Of a DNA stretch of 64,000 nt, positions 37,122 through 45,794 are shown piece by piece (position 1 is the stretch's first letter; the number at the start of each line of letters is the position of its first letter). Both the position numbers and the translations under genes were made by a program. Source of the stretch: CAWCUZ01 sp963798795 (GTDB lineage Bacteria > Acidobacteriota > Vicinamibacteria > Vicinamibacterales > SCN-69-37). The stretch lies in the NCBI GenBank assembly GCA_963798795.1, contig CAWCUZ010000001.1, forward strand, positions 1,736,001 to 1,800,000, given 5' to 3'. The notes beneath the pieces are model-generated. The model saw only the letters and a list, made by a program, of their open reading frames with translations, was not told the origin of the DNA and did no database searches.

Positions 37122-37532
37122 TCAGGGAGTATACGATCCGGGTGCCGGACCGGCTGAAGCCTCGTTCACCATACGAACGATGGCACCGACGTCGAAGGGT
37201 TTGTCCACGAAGCGGTACGCGCCGAGCGCGACCGCCTGCCTCGCATCGTCGGCCGTGCCGTGCGCCGTCATCATGATCACCGGGGCGTCGGGCCGCCGCG
37301 ACCGGATCTCACGCAGCAGCGACAGGTCCCGGACGTCCGGCAGCCGAAGGTCCAGCAGCACGATGACCGGCTCGTTCTGGAGTGCTCCCAGGGCCGCGCG
37401 GGCCTCGGCGGCCGACCCGGCCAGCCGGACCACGAACCCGAACTCGGTGAGCCCCTCCGAGAGCGACCATCGGATCAGCGGCTCGTCATCGACGACGAGA
37501 ACGACAGGGGCGCGGGCTTTTTCCCAGTCCAT
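37122..37532 (-). CDS. Single-domain response regulator
   Basis: A 136-residue stand-alone receiver with no output domain. Acidic pocket VVDDE, phosphoacceptor D61 in LLDLRLPD, and the switch residues T/K in MMTAHG and DKPFD are all present. It lies 3 bp before the NtrC-type gene, in the same operon. It may act as a phosphate sink or relay for the divergent kinase. The ATG at 37532 is preferred; a GTG at 37577 in frame would add 15 residues. Confidence 0.88.
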   Translation of the reverse strand: MDWEKARAPVVLVVDDEPLIRWSLSEGLTEFGFVVRLAGSAAEARAALGALQNEPVIVLLDLRLPDVRDLSLLREIRSRRPDAPVIMMTAHGTADDARQAVALGAYRFVDKPFDVGAIVRMVNEASAGPAPGSYTP

Positions 37533-37656
37533 GGGGTGGATTCCCCGATCCTCAGCGGTCCCGACCGCAAAATGCACCAGAATGGGTCAATGAAAGCGGG
37601 CCTGGGCGACCGCGCATGACATCCTGTCGTTCGGTATCATTCAAAGTCCAGACCAC

Positions 37657-39117
37657 ATGACCGGGCCCGGAGCCTCGCCGAGGCGACACCTCGAAGTCGG
37701 GATTTGGACGGCGGTAGTCCTGGTCTTCCTGGGCAGCCTCGAGTTTCCGCCGGGCTATTCGCTCAGCGCTTTCTACGTCGTTCCGGTCCTCTTCGCGATC
37801 CGGGCCCGCCGCCCGCGGATCGCCTACCTCGTGGCCGCCGTGGCCACGGTCCTGATGGTGCTCGCGGCGGTGCTCGTCCAGCCGCCCGCGGCGGCGAGCG
37901 CCGTCCTCCTCAGCCGGACAGCCACCGCGCTGACGCTTTGGGTGACCGCCTATGTCGTGGTGAGCCGCCGGAACGCCGAGGCGCAGTTAGGTGGCGAGGT
38001 CCGGGGCCGCCGGGAGGTGGAAGCCGCCCTGCGCCGGTCGGGCAAGGACCTCGAGGATCTCAAGTACGCCCTCGACCAGTCGGCCATCGTCGCCATGACC
38101 AACGTCCAGGGCGACATCACGTACGCCAACGACAAGTTCTGCGAGATCTCGAAATACTCGCGTGGCGAGCTGATGGGGCACAATCACCGCCTCCTCAACT
38201 CGGGCCTGCATCCGGTCGAGTTCTTCCAGAGCATGTATCGCACGATCGCGAACGGGCGCGTCTGGCGCGGCGAGATCCGCAATCGCGCCAAGGACGGCGC
38301 GCTCTACTGGGTCGACACCACGATCGTGCCGTTCCTGGATTCCCACGGTCGTCCGTACCAGTACACGGCGATCCGCTACGACATCACCGAACGCAAGCGC
38401 AGCGAGGCGGTGCTCCGGGCGCAGACGGCGCTCGTCCAGGTCGGCAAGATGGCGGCGGTCGTCGCCCACGAGGTTCGCAACCCGCTCGCCGGCATCCGCG
38501 GCGCCGTCCAGATGATCGCGCGCCGGCTCGGCGCCGGCTCGCCCGAGCACAACATCGCGCACGAGATCGTCACCCGCATCGACACTCTGAACGACATCGT
38601 CCAGGACCTGCTGCTCTTCGCCCGGCCGCGCGAGCCGGTCCTGCTCCCGGTGCCGGTCTCGAACCTGATGCGGGAAACCGCGACGCTCTTCCGGGCCGAT
38701 CCCGGTGTCAAGGACATCGACCTGGAGATCCGCGACGACGCCGCGACCGTCGTCGCCGACCCGGAACAGCTCAAGCTCGTGCTGGTCAACCTGCTGATGA
38801 ACGCCGCCCAGGCGATGCAGGGCCGCGGCGCGATCGCGCTGGCGAGCGCGCGCGTGGCGGGCGGGCACGAGCTGCGGATCATCGATCAGGGCCCGGGCAT
38901 CGCGACCGACATCCGCGAGCACCTGTTCGAGCCGTTCTTCACCACCAAACACCGCGGCACCGGTCTTGGCCTCGCCACGGCGCGGCGGATCATCGAAGCC
39001 CACGGCGGCACGATCGCGCTCGAGTGTCCGCCCGAGGGCGGAACGGTCGCGGTGGTGCGCCTGCCCGACCAGGCCGCGACCGTCGAGGCGGCCATCACCC
39101 CAGGAGTGTCGTCATGA
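37657..39117 (+). CDS. PAS-domain sensor histidine kinase
   Basis: A 486-residue membrane kinase. Three or four TM helices occupy residues ~14-102; a short coiled coil and a PAS domain with PAC motif (~130-245) follow. The HisKA domain has H271 in AHEVRNPLAG, and the HATPase domain has NLLMNAAQAM (N box), IDQGPGI and GTGLGLATARRI. It resembles NtrB/AtoS-type kinases that phosphorylate NtrC-type activators. It is divergent from the receiver/NtrC/cytochrome operon with about 125 bp between starts. A PAS without visible cofactor residues leaves the signal open; redox or quinone state is plausible. The uspA gene overlaps its stop. Confidence 0.92.
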   Translation: MTGPGASPRRHLEVGIWTAVVLVFLGSLEFPPGYSLSAFYVVPVLFAIRARRPRIAYLVAAVATVLMVLAAVLVQPPAAASAVLLSRTATALTLWVTAYVVVSRRNAEAQLGGEVRGRREVEAALRRSGKDLEDLKYALDQSAIVAMTNVQGDITYANDKFCEISKYSRGELMGHNHRLLNSGLHPVEFFQSMYRTIANGRVWRGEIRNRAKDGALYWVDTTIVPFLDSHGRPYQYTAIRYDITERKRSEAVLRAQTALVQVGKMAAVVAHEVRNPLAGIRGAVQMIARRLGAGSPEHNIAHEIVTRIDTLNDIVQDLLLFARPREPVLLPVPVSNLMRETATLFRADPGVKDIDLEIRDDAATVVADPEQLKLVLVNLLMNAAQAMQGRGAIALASARVAGGHELRIIDQGPGIATDIREHLFEPFFTTKHRGTGLGLATARRIIEAHGGTIALECPPEGGTVAVVRLPDQAATVEAAITPGVSS

Positions 39118-39581
39118 TTTCGATCCGCCAGATCCTCGTGCCCACCGATTTCAGCGAGCCGGCCGACGCGGCCTGGGAGTATGCGCAGACGCTGGCCGTC
39201 GAATTCGAGAGCAGGATTCACCTGCTGCACATCGTCGCCGAGCCGTACGTCTATCCGTGGGGCACGGAGCTGGCCACGCTGCCGATCACCGACCTGATCA
39301 CGCAGTCGGAACAGGCCGCGCACGAACGGCTGGCGCAGATGGCGCCGTCGACCGGCCCGCTGGCCGGGCGCGTCCAGACGGACACGGCGGTGGGCACGCC
39401 CGTCGATCGGATTCTCGACTACGTCGAGCACCACCAGGTCGACCTGGTCGTGCTCGGCACGCACGGCCGCGGCATGGTGGGCCACCTGCTGCTTGGCAGC
39501 GTGGCGGAGCGCGTGGTCCGCCGCTCACCCGTGCCGGTGCTCACGGTGCACGCTCGCCCAGCCACCACGCCGGCCGGGTGA
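39114..39581 (+). CDS. Universal stress protein UspA family
   Basis: A 155-residue single UspA domain. It begins IRQILVPTDFSEPA and ends with the ATP-binding signature GTHGRGMVGHLLLGSVAERV plus PVLTVH, so it is of the nucleotide-binding type. The ATG overlaps the kinase stop (ATGA), so the two are co-translated. In other bacteria such proteins respond to respiratory or energy stress. Its 3' end overlaps the convergent LOG-family gene by 41 bp. Confidence 0.9.
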   Translation: MISIRQILVPTDFSEPADAAWEYAQTLAVEFESRIHLLHIVAEPYVYPWGTELATLPITDLITQSEQAAHERLAQMAPSTGPLAGRVQTDTAVGTPVDRILDYVEHHQVDLVVLGTHGRGMVGHLLLGSVAERVVRRSPVPVLTVHARPATTPAG

Positions 39582-40388
39582 CGCGCATCAGGCCGAACGG
39601 CTTGATGGCGTGGGTCTCGATGTGCCGCGCCGCCTCGGCCGGGTCGTCGGTGACCTTGAGCAGATCGAGGTCGCCCGCGGCAATGGCGCCCTCGCGCAGC
39701 ATCTCGCGCAGCAGCGCCAGGAACGGCTCCCAGTAGGCCGCGCCGACGAGCACGACCGGAAAGTTCCTGATCTTCCCCGTCTGGATGAGCGTCAGCGCTT
39801 CCGCCAGCTCGTCGAGCGTGCCGAGCCCGCCCGGCATCGCGACGAACGCGTACCAGGTACTTGAACAGCAGCACCTTGCGCACGAAGAAATGGTGGCAGG
39901 TCACCCAGCGGTCGAGATAGCCGTTGGGTTCCTGTTCCTTCGGCAGCTCGATGTTGCAGCCCACCGAGCGGCCGCCGTTGTCGCGGGCGCCCCGGTTGGC
40001 CGCTTCCATCAGCCCGGGCCCGCCGCCGGTCATGATCGTGAAGCCCGTGGCGCTGACCCGCCGGGCGACGTCGCGCGCGAGCGCGTAGGTACGGATGCGG
40101 CTCGCCGAACCGCGCCGAGCCGAAGATCGTCACGCAGGGCCCGATGAAGTGCAGCGCGCGAAATCCCCTGAGGAAGTCGCGCAGCGCCCGCACCAGAAGG
40201 AGCAGTTCCTTCGTGCGCGAGTGCGGGCCTTCGAGCAGGACGCGGTCGGCGCGCTCCTGCTCGTCCGCGGGCGCGTGGCCGGGCCCGATCTCCTCGCGTG
40301 GCGGCTCGGGCGGCGCATCGCCTCCGGCCGTCGGCCGGCTGGACCTCGGCGGCGGGAGGGGGCCGCCGCCCTGATCGGAGACGCTCAT
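39541..40388 (-). CDS. LOG-family (TIGR00730-type) Rossmann protein, two frameshifts
   Basis: The gene encodes a LOG-like nucleotide phosphoribohydrolase. Conserved motifs are GPCVTIFGSAR, MTGGGPGLMEAANRGA and MPGGLGTLDE; the last is the catalytic PGGxGTxxE signature. These motifs lie in three different frames. Breaks are near 40088 and near 39853, each consistent with one extra base, giving a restored length of about 281 residues with an extra ~75-residue N-terminal region. The start at 40388 overlaps the pdxH stop by 4 bp. Family members release the base from nucleoside 5'-monophosphates. Whether it is a true pseudogene or a sequencing artefact cannot be told here. Confidence 0.82.
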
Positions 40389-40960
40389 GGATACAGCAGG
40401 CGCACCTGCCAGACGCCGTCGCGTCGCTCGAACAGTTCCCGGTCGTGGAGCCGGCTCGGCCGGGCCGTCCAGAACTCCATCCGATCGGGCACCAGCCGGA
40501 ATCCCGACCAGAAGTCCGGGCGGGGCACCGTCCGGCCCGCGAAGCGGCGTTCCGTCTCGGCGAGCCGCGCGTCGAGCGTCGCGCGATCGATCAACTCCGC
40601 GCTCTGGCGCGATGCCCACGCCCCGAGCTGGCTCTCGCGCGGACGCGACCCGAAATAGCGATCCGCCTCCTCGTCCGACACCGGCTCGGTGGAGCCGTCG
40701 ATTCGCACCTGGCGATCGATGAGCGGCCAGTAGGTACAGAGCGTCGCCGCGGGGCGGGCCGACAGCTCGCGCGCCTTGCGGCTCTCGAGATTGGTGAAGA
40801 ACACGAAGCCGGTCGGGTCGAAATACTGAATCAGGACGACGCGGGCCGACGGGCGGCCGCCCGCGTCGGCGGTCGCCAGGACCGACGCCTTCGGATCGAT
40901 GGATCCGGCGGCGGCGGCCTGGTCGAACCACTCGCGATATCGAGCGATCGGATCGGTCAC
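40385..40960 (-). CDS. pdxH: Pyridoxamine 5'-phosphate oxidase
   Basis: A 191-residue PdxH, close to the usual length. It has the FMN-binding stretch SARVVLIQYFDPTGFVFFTN, the YWPLIDRQVRIDG strand, SRPRESQLGAWAS and the C-terminal signature RLHDRELFER...WQVRLLYP. It oxidises PNP and PMP to PLP in the cytoplasm. The GTG start overlaps the peroxiredoxin stop (GTGA), and the stop overlaps the LOG-family start, so three genes are tightly coupled. Confidence 0.94.
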   Translation of the reverse strand: MTDPIARYREWFDQAAAAGSIDPKASVLATADAGGRPSARVVLIQYFDPTGFVFFTNLESRKARELSARPAATLCTYWPLIDRQVRIDGSTEPVSDEEADRYFGSRPRESQLGAWASRQSAELIDRATLDARLAETERRFAGRTVPRPDFWSGFRLVPDRMEFWTARPSRLHDRELFERRDGVWQVRLLYP

Positions 40961-41532
40961 TCTTTCTTCTTGACGCCGAGCTCGGTGAGCTTCGCGGCAA
41001 GGTCCTGGCCTGCCGTGGCCGTGTGGATCTGTTTGTCGATGAACAGGATCCTGCCGTTCTGACCGATGTAGAACGTCCACCGCTTCGCGCGCGGCAACGA
41101 GTCGGGACGGTTGGGGTTGGGCGGATTCAGCACACCGTAGGCGGTGGCCACGGTGCGCGACGGATCGGACAGCATCGGGAAGTCCGCCTGTTCCTGCTCC
41201 GCGAACTTCTTGTTGGTTTCCGGGTCGTCGACGCTGATCATGAAATACTCGACGTCGAAATGCCGAATCGTTTCGCCGCTCGCACGGAGCGACCTGCATT
41301 CGGCCGTTCAACCACCGGTGAAGGCCTGCGGAAACCACGCGAGCACGACCGTGTGCCCTCGGTAGTCCGACAGGGTGTGGGTCTTGCCGTCCGTCCCCGG
41401 CAGACTGAACTCCGGCGCGCGATCGCCGACTTTCAATTCCACGGGGGCCTCCTGCTGCGCCAGGGCGGGCAGCACGAACGCGGCGCACGCCGCCGCCGTC
41501 CACAGCCAGCTCTTCATGGGCATACGCTTCAT
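40957..41532 (-). CDS. Peroxiredoxin, probable selenoprotein with in-frame TGA
   Basis: An AhpC/BCP-type thiol peroxidase of about 191 residues with a signal peptide (ending LPALAQQ), so it is exported. One frame runs from 41532 to 40957, interrupted only by TGA at 41308-41310. The reading is AFTGG-(TGA)-TAECRSLRASGE: the TGA occupies the peroxidatic Cys position of the TPGCTxxAC motif (residue 75), and a resolving Cys follows at residue 79. Downstream, VEYFMISVDDPETNKKFA and the rest of the fold are intact. A SECIS-like hairpin follows. Sec-containing peroxiredoxins are known in bacteria. The alternative is a nonsense mutation. GGAG lies nine bases before the ATG; a GTG two codons upstream is possible. 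Confidence 0.85.
41275..41293 (-). promoter_or_regulatory. Candidate SECIS hairpin after the in-frame TGA
   Basis: In the mRNA, 14 nt after the TGA, GTCGCTC and GAGCGGC form a 7-bp stem (one G-U) around the loop CGTGC. Spacing fits bacterial SECIS elements, which lie directly 3' of the UGA. An alternative fold puts GCAGG against CC-TGC with an exposed loop. The sel genes are not in this window. Confidence 0.5.
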
Positions 41533-41625
41533 GGGCACACGCTCCGAACGGTCATTCTAATGCCGTTTCCACCGGGCGCCGCCCGCCGGCCGGGCGCGGT
41601 CCTATAATCCGGCCGCACGGCCTGC

Positions 41626-44313
41626 GTGATGACGAACTTCAGCGCTCTCATCGCCGACGTCGCCAGCCGGCATGCGGATCATCCCGCAGTGGAGGTCCGC
41701 GGCACCGGCGGCGTCCACACAACGAGCTACGGCAACCTCGTCGACTCGGCCTCCCGCATCGCCGGCTGGCTGAGCCGTCAGGGTGTGCGCCGCGGCGACC
41801 GGGTGGCCATCCTCGCCGGCAACAGCGCGGCGTGGATCGCCGCCTATCTCGCGGCCCTCCAGCAGGCGGCGGTCGCCGTCCCGCTCGACACCGCCCACTC
41901 GGCCGCGCAGGTGCGGACGATTCTGGACGACGCGGGTGCGCGGGTGCTGTTCACGTCGGCGCGATACCTGGACGTGGCGCGCGCCGCCCTGGCCACGCGC
42001 GAGACCGTCATCGCCCTCCTCGACGGATCGGCCGAGGGTGTCGTCTCGTCGGGCGACCTGGCGGCGGGTGCCGCCGACCGGGCCGTCGCGCCGGTCGACG
42101 CCCACACCGCGGCGGTCATCCTGTACACCTCCGGCACCACCGCCGATCCCAAGGGTGTCGTCCTGACCCACCCCAACCTCGAAGCCGAACGCACGGCCGT
42201 GCTGGCCGTGCTCAGAGCGGGCCCAGCGGACGTGATCCTCGGCGCCCTTCCGTTGTTTCACGCGCTGGCACAGATGGCGAACCTGCTGCTGCCGCTGTCG
42301 GTCGGCGCGAGGGTGGTGTTTCTGGAGACCATCAACTCCGGCGCGCTGGTCGACGCGCTGCAGGGCGGCGCGACGATCTTCGCGTGCGTCCCGCAGTTCT
42401 TCTACCTGATCCACGAGCGCCTCGAAGAAGAACTGGCGCGGCGCGGCTGGCCGGCGCGGCTGGCCGTGCGCGGGCTCGCCGATCTGAACGGCCGGCTGCG
42501 CGATCGCCTCGGCTGGAATCCGGGACGCCGATGGTTCCGCCGCGTGCATCGCCGCCTGGGCGCGTCGATGCGGTTCTTCGTCACCGGGGGGTCCGCTTTC
42601 GATGCGCGCGTGGCCCGCGACTTGTACGGCCTGGGTTTCACGCTGCTCAACGCCTACGGTCTCACCGAGACATCCGGCGCGGCGACGTTGATGCGCCCCC
42701 GCGACCGGTTCACCGCGTCGGTCGGGCGGCCCCTGCCCGGCGTCGAGGTCCGCATCGAGGCTCGCGCGAGTGACCCGGCCGGCGCCTCGCGCGAGGCCGC
42801 GGACGGCGAGATCCTGATCCGGGGACCCATCGTGATGCGCGAGTATTTCGGCCGGCCGGATGCCACTGCCGCGACGCTGGCCGACGGCTGGCTGCGCACC
42901 GGCGACCTGGGGCGGCTCGACGCATCCGGACGTCTTCACATCACGGGCCGTGAGAAGGAAATCATCGTCCTCAGCTCGGGCAAGAACATCTATCCCGAAG
43001 AGATCGAGGCGCACTACCGGCAGTCGCCGTTCATCGGCGAGATCTGCGTGCTCGCATCGAGCCGCCCGGGACAGCCCGCCGCCGAACGGCTCCACGCCGT
43101 CATCGTGCCGGACGCGCCGACGCTGCGCGAGCACGCGATGGTGAACGTGCGCGAGCGCATCCGGTTCGAGCTCGAAAACCTCTCGGCGCAACTGCCGCCG
43201 CACAAGCGCGTGCTGAGCTACGACGTCCGCCTCGAGCCGCTGCCGCGCACGACGACCGGCAAGATCCGCCGGCACGAAGTCGCGGCGCACCTGGATCGGC
43301 GCCCGGAGACGGGAGCGGACGCCGCGCGTGACCTCACGGCGGACGAGCGGGCATGGCTCGCCGACCCCGATCGTGCTGCCGTCCTGGCGGAGCTGGCCGC
43401 TCGATTGCGGCGTCCGCAGGTGGCGCCCGACGCCAACCTGGAACTCGATCTCGGCCTGGACTCCATGGAACGCGTGGAACTCATCGCGTTTCTGGAAGGG
43501 CGCCACGGCCGGCACGTGCCGCCCGAACGGCGCGCCGGCATCTTCACCGTGCGCCAGTTGATCGCGGCCGTGCGCGAGGCGCCGCCCACCGCTTCGCCGG
43601 GCGCAGGCGAGGGATGGCACGCACTCCTGTCGGCCCGGCCGGACCAGGCGCTGATCGACCGCCTCGAGTCGGGCGAGACGTGGCGGGCGGCCCTGTACTT
43701 CGCGGCGGCGCGCCTCGCCGGACTTGTCGTCCGGCTCTGGCCCGGCTTGCGGGTCGTCGGCCGCGAGCGGCTGCCGCGGGCGGGACCGTTTCTGCTCTGC
43801 CCCAACCACGTGTCGTACTTCGACGGCTTCGTGCTGGCCGCCGCGCTGCCCTTCCACGTGCTGCGCCGCCTGTTCTTCGTCGGCGCATCCGAGTACTTCG
43901 AGACGCCCCCGATGCGCCGGTTGTCGCAGCTGGCAAACCTGGTGCCCGTTGATCCCGACGCCAACCTGGTGAGCGCGATGCAGGCCGCGGCCGGCGGGCT
44001 CGATGCCGGACGCGTGCTGGTGCTGTTTCCGGAAGGCGAGCGCTCGATCGACGGCGGGCTGAAGACGTTCCGCAAGGGCGCGGCGATTCTGTCATCGCAG
44101 CTCGCCGTGCCGGTCGTGCCCGTCGGTCTTTCGGGCCTGTGGGATCTCTGGCCGCGCGGACGGCGCTTCGACTGGAGCGCGCTGCGCCCCGGCCGGGCTC
44201 GTCGGGTTCAGGTGGTCTTTGGCGACCCGCTCGTGCTGCCGGACGGCGACATGGACGAGGCCGCCCGCCTGCTGCGGCAGCGCGTCGCGGAGCTGCTGGA
44301 CAGCCGGGTCTGA
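41626..44313 (+). CDS. Acyl-CoA/acyl-ACP ligase - carrier - PlsC acyltransferase fusion
   Basis: An 895-residue three-domain protein. Residues 1-~560 are an AMP-forming ligase (P-loop YTSGTTADPKGVV, motif AYGLTE, C-terminal hinge GDLGRLDASGRLHITGREKE and catalytic Lys in TTGKIRR). Residues ~570-650 are an acyl-carrier-like domain with DLGLDSMERVELI, the Ser being a phosphopantetheine site. Residues ~680-895 are a PlsC-type acyltransferase with NHVSYFD (HX4D) and FPEGERS. It probably activates free fatty acids, loads them on its own carrier and transfers them to lysophospholipid, in the manner of Aas. A TATAAT lies about 20 bases upstream. The stop codon is inside a short palindromic repeat. 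Confidence 0.88.
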   Translation: MMTNFSALIADVASRHADHPAVEVRGTGGVHTTSYGNLVDSASRIAGWLSRQGVRRGDRVAILAGNSAAWIAAYLAALQQAAVAVPLDTAHSAAQVRTILDDAGARVLFTSARYLDVARAALATRETVIALLDGSAEGVVSSGDLAAGAADRAVAPVDAHTAAVILYTSGTTADPKGVVLTHPNLEAERTAVLAVLRAGPADVILGALPLFHALAQMANLLLPLSVGARVVFLETINSGALVDALQGGATIFACVPQFFYLIHERLEEELARRGWPARLAVRGLADLNGRLRDRLGWNPGRRWFRRVHRRLGASMRFFVTGGSAFDARVARDLYGLGFTLLNAYGLTETSGAATLMRPRDRFTASVGRPLPGVEVRIEARASDPAGASREAADGEILIRGPIVMREYFGRPDATAATLADGWLRTGDLGRLDASGRLHITGREKEIIVLSSGKNIYPEEIEAHYRQSPFIGEICVLASSRPGQPAAERLHAVIVPDAPTLREHAMVNVRERIRFELENLSAQLPPHKRVLSYDVRLEPLPRTTTGKIRRHEVAAHLDRRPETGADAARDLTADERAWLADPDRAAVLAELAARLRRPQVAPDANLELDLGLDSMERVELIAFLEGRHGRHVPPERRAGIFTVRQLIAAVREAPPTASPGAGEGWHALLSARPDQALIDRLESGETWRAALYFAAARLAGLVVRLWPGLRVVGRERLPRAGPFLLCPNHVSYFDGFVLAAALPFHVLRRLFFVGASEYFETPPMRRLSQLANLVPVDPDANLVSAMQAAAGGLDAGRVLVLFPEGERSIDGGLKTFRKGAAILSSQLAVPVVPVGLSGLWDLWPRGRRFDWSALRPGRARRVQVVFGDPLVLPDGDMDEAARLLRQRVAELLDSRV

Positions 44314-44346
44314 AGACCCGGCGCTCCATCGGGCCGGAACCCGGCG
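44304..44346. repeat. REP-like palindromic element at gene end
   Basis: CCGGGTCTGAAGACCCGG, a palindrome, is followed by CGCTCCATCGGG and then CCGGAACCCGGCGC. The TGA of the upstream gene is the centre of the palindrome. The same arrangement (palindrome, then CTCCATCGG-like) occurs at 62236-62312 and in weaker form at 60288-60335. It lies between convergent genes. Confidence 0.6.
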
Positions 44347-44544
44347 CTATCTGTCGTCCAGCAGATGACGGGCGGCGATCTGGGCGCGGCGACGCCGGCG
44401 CGCCAGCTCCGCGTAAATGTCGCGGCGGAGCATGCGCAGCGGCACCCGCCGCGGTCCCGGGCGGGTCGGACGGGCAACCGGCTGGGCCTCGTCGTCGAGC
44501 GTCAGGTCGAGCTGTCGTGCGGCCGTGCCATCGAAGCGGTTCAT
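44347..44544 (-). CDS. Small basic protein, unknown
   Basis: A 65-residue protein with a very good ribosome site (GAGGAG, seven bases before the ATG at 44544), which is the main reason to call it. The N-terminal half is acidic (DLTLDDEAQP); the C-terminal half is strongly basic and helical (MLRRDIYAELARRRRRAQIAARHLL), suggesting nucleic-acid or membrane-surface binding. No homologous family is recognised. It is convergent with the acyl ligase fusion. Confidence 0.6.
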   Translation of the reverse strand: MNRFDGTAARQLDLTLDDEAQPVARPTRPGPRRVPLRMLRRDIYAELARRRRRAQIAARHLLDDR

Positions 44545-44756
44545 GGTGTCTCCTCTCACCGGTTCAGCCTACCGACCCCGTGTGACAAACGCGGTCAGGC
44601 CCTGCCGGCCCCGCTCTGGACGGCAAAAATGTGCAAAACCGGGACCATCAGGATCGTGCGCCGACAGGCGGCTCACGGGCCGCCCGGTCCTGACACCCTG
44701 TAGAATTTCTGGTCAAATGTCCTGCCCTCGGCACCTCCGGCGACCCGTCCGGCCCC

Positions 44757-45794
44757 ATGCGCAACGCTGAAGTCATCCGGCAGTGGCAGGTCCTGCGCGA
44801 TGTCGAGTCGCGCCGCACCGGCGCGACCATCCACGAACTCGCCCGCCTCGTGAAGGTGTCGACGCGGACGATTCGCCGGGATCTGCAGGCACTGCAGGAA
44901 GCCGGCTTCGCGCTGTTCGACGAGGGCGAGGAGAACGAGACGAAACGGTGGAAGCTGGACCAGCAGCCGTTCCGCGGGCTGCAGGAAGGCCTGTCGGTGG
45001 CCGACGTCGCGGCGCTCTACCTCAGCCGCTCGATCCTCGAGGCCATCTCGGGCTGGCCGCTCGCCGACGAGCTCCGGGGGGCGTTCGCCAAGCTCGAAGG
45101 CGCCCTCAACCCGAGGATGCGCGAGTTCCTGTCGACCTTGCCCCAGGTCCTCTCCGCCAAGGCGGGGCCGCGAGCCCCGGCGCACTCGGGCCGGCTCGTC
45201 GATCTGACGCGGCGGCTGTTCGACGCCGTGCGCGATCGGCGCGTCATCGAGATGCGCTACTTCTCGGCGGCGAGCCGGCGCACGAAGGTGTACGAGGTGC
45301 AGCCGTACCGGCTCGCGCTCGCGCACGGCGGGTTGTATCTGGTCGGCTGGGTGCCGGCCTACGACGAGTTCCGCACGTTCGCGGCCGACCGCATCGAACG
45401 CCTGTCGGTGCGCGAAGACACGTTCCGCCGGACGCGTGAGCTGCCGGCCGACGTTTTCGGCAGCTCGCTGGGCGTGTTTTCGGCCGCGCCCGAGGACATC
45501 GAGCTGGAATTCGACACGCGCATCGCGCCGTACCTCCGCGGGCGCGTGTGGCACGATTCGCAGGTCCTGCGGGAGCTGCCCGACGGACGGCTTTCGCTGA
45601 CGCTGTCCGTGTCGAACGACTGGGCGCTGCGCAGCTGGGTGCTCGGCTTCGGCGGCAGCGTGCGCGTGGTGAGGCCGACGGCCCTGGCCGACGCGGTGCT
45701 CGACGAGGCGAAGCGGACCGCCGCCCGCTACGAACCGTCGCTCGCCCTGGGCGTGCCGCCCGATCCCGAGCCGGGACCGCCGCTGCCCCTGTAA
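44757..45794 (+). CDS. WYL-domain transcriptional regulator (DeoR-type HTH)
   Basis: A 345-residue regulator. The N-terminal winged HTH (GATIHELARLVKVSTRTIRRDLQ) is DeoR-like. A WYL domain follows (~145-230, with EMRYFSA.., VQPYRLALAHGGLYLVGWV and TFAADRIERL), then a WCX C-terminal domain (VSNDWALRSWVLGFGGSVRVV). Such proteins sense ligands, possibly nucleic acids, and often govern DNA-damage or defence genes; no target gene is evident here. TAGAAT at 44701-44706 is a likely -10 box. The last 67 bp overlap the convergent peptidase gene. Confidence 0.88.
   Translation: MRNAEVIRQWQVLRDVESRRTGATIHELARLVKVSTRTIRRDLQALQEAGFALFDEGEENETKRWKLDQQPFRGLQEGLSVADVAALYLSRSILEAISGWPLADELRGAFAKLEGALNPRMREFLSTLPQVLSAKAGPRAPAHSGRLVDLTRRLFDAVRDRRVIEMRYFSAASRRTKVYEVQPYRLALAHGGLYLVGWVPAYDEFRTFAADRIERLSVREDTFRRTRELPADVFGSSLGVFSAAPEDIELEFDTRIAPYLRGRVWHDSQVLRELPDGRLSLTLSVSNDWALRSWVLGFGGSVRVVRPTALADAVLDEAKRTAARYEPSLALGVPPDPEPGPPLPL

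Noticed and set aside
37704..39581. Long 625-residue plus-strand frame ending in UspA
   Set aside because: The UspA part is real and starts at 39114; everything upstream in that frame is the out-of-frame shadow of the histidine kinase.
41257..41503. Frameshift as explanation for the split peroxiredoxin
   Set aside because: Both halves are in the same reading frame and are separated only by one TGA at the catalytic position, so no indel is needed.
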